The translations under genes and the position numbers were made by a program. This document shows positions 6,395 to 6,832 of a DNA stretch of 6,832 bases, piece after piece; position 1 is the first letter of the stretch, and every line of letters begins with the position of its first letter. The DNA is taken from positions 1 to 6,832 of the forward strand of contig JAGQRC010000194.1 in assembly GCA_020425835.1 (NCBI GenBank). The letters are read 5' to 3'. The notes under the pieces were generated by a model. It saw only the letters and a list, made by a program, of their open reading frames with translations, ran no database searches and was not told the origin of the DNA. This DNA is from Planctomycetota bacterium. Lineage in GTDB: Bacteria; Planctomycetota; UBA8108; UBA1146; JAJFFE01.

Positions 6395-6832
6395 TCAGGA
6401 CTTGAGGAAATGCTCGAGACCGAGGACGAAGGTATCGATCTCCACGACTTTTCGGATGCCGAGCAGCACTCCGGGCATGAAGCAGGTCCGGTCCAGCGTG
6501 TCGTGGCGGATCGAGAGTCGCTCTCCGGTCGACCCGAAGATCACCTCCTGGTGCGCGAGGTACCCCGGAAGTCGGACGCTGTGGATCGGGACTTCACCGA
6601 CGCCCGGACGACGCTGGAGACGGTCCCGGGTGCGCAACGCCGTACCGGACGGCGCGTCGAGTTTCCCGGGGTGGTGGAATTCGATGATCTCGCAATGCGA
6701 CATGTGCTCGGCGACCCGATCGGCCAGCTCCATCATCAGGATCGCGCCAATGGCGAAGTTGGGCGCGATCAGGCCGCCGAGTCGCCTCTCGCGCGACTCG
6801 CGCTCGAGTTGTTCCCACCGCTCCGCGGACAG
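6395..6832 (-). CDS. dapB: 4-hydroxy-tetrahydrodipicolinate reductase, C-terminal part (5' end outside the window)
   Basis: Reduces the dipicolinate intermediate with NAD(P)H in the diaminopimelate/lysine pathway, in the cytoplasm. The frame is open from the window edge to TGA at 6397-6395, giving 145 codons of a family usually about 250-270 residues long; the N-terminal nucleotide-binding domain is missing. Visible are IAPNFAIGA (22-30 of the fragment), the hinge into the catalytic domain, and HHPGKLDAPSGTA (53-65), which carries the catalytic His and Lys of the HHxxKxDAPSGTA signature. Downstream, SVRLPGYLAHQEVIFG and FMPGVLLGIRKV match the subgroup with an AHQEV segment rather than the E. 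coli-like GEH form. The fragment ends in LEHFLKS, so the C-terminus is natural. An ATG at 6736 is internal and not the start. The identity is secure. Confidence 0.94.
   Translation of the reverse strand: MSAERWEQLERESRERRLGGLIAPNFAIGAILMMELADRVAEHMSHCEIIEFHHPGKLDAPSGTALRTRDRLQRRPGVGEVPIHSVRLPGYLAHQEVIFGSTGERLSIRHDTLDRTCFMPGVLLGIRKVVEIDTFVLGLEHFLKS

Noticed and set aside
6278..6832. Plus-strand frame from ATG 6278 open to the window edge (185 codons)
   Set aside because: It is antisense to the recognisable dapB catalytic region, has no motif of its own, and I see no ribosome binding site before it.
1..6832. Defence system, CRISPR array, mobile element or biosynthetic cluster
   Set aside because: No repeat arrays, transposase or nuclease motifs, or modular enzymes were seen on either strand; the genes are ordinary metabolism, transport and one exported protein.

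Overview
The window is GC-rich DNA (clearly above 60% G+C, with C or G in most third codon positions). All five recognisable genes lie on the minus strand, so in transcription order the window reads from its right end to its left: dapB (5' part missing), nhaA, a secreted VWA-domain protein, fadI, fadJ (3' part missing). The organism is probably a high-GC Gram-negative bacterium. A FadI/FadJ beta-oxidation pair and a Sec-exported HEAT-like/VWA protein would suit a myxobacterial, other deltaproteobacterial or planctomycete-like lineage, but this is an impression from family types and not an established assignment.

Layout: 6395-6832 encodes the C-terminal catalytic part of dihydrodipicolinate reductase (lysine/diaminopimelate synthesis). 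5990-6394 is a gene-free stretch of about 400 bases with several dyad-symmetric elements. 4664-5989 encodes an NhaA-type Na+/H+ antiporter with an acidic cytoplasmic tail; a longer open frame reaching 6154 is probably not translated. 4415-4663 holds a perfect 11-bp hairpin that probably ends the nhaA transcript, and a weak promoter candidate. 3050-4414 encodes an exported protein with an alpha-helical HEAT-like region and a complete MIDAS-type von Willebrand A domain. 2953-3049 is a short leader with a 9-bp hairpin whose whole 7-base loop is complementary to the bases just before the thiolase ribosome binding site. 1669-2952 encodes a FadI-like thiolase, and 1-1672 encodes most of a FadJ/FadB-like multifunctional enzyme whose start overlaps the thiolase stop by four bases (ATGA).

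Only fadI and fadJ clearly form a functional unit: together they carry out hydration, oxidation and thiolytic cleavage of enoyl-CoA in fatty-acid beta-oxidation. dapB, nhaA and the VWA gene are separated by structured gaps and share no evident pathway. I found no mobile element, CRISPR array, rRNA or tRNA gene, and no clear sign of an undescribed multi-gene system. The most interesting signals are the possible RNA switch or pseudoknot in the fadI leader and the dyad-rich region upstream of nhaA.
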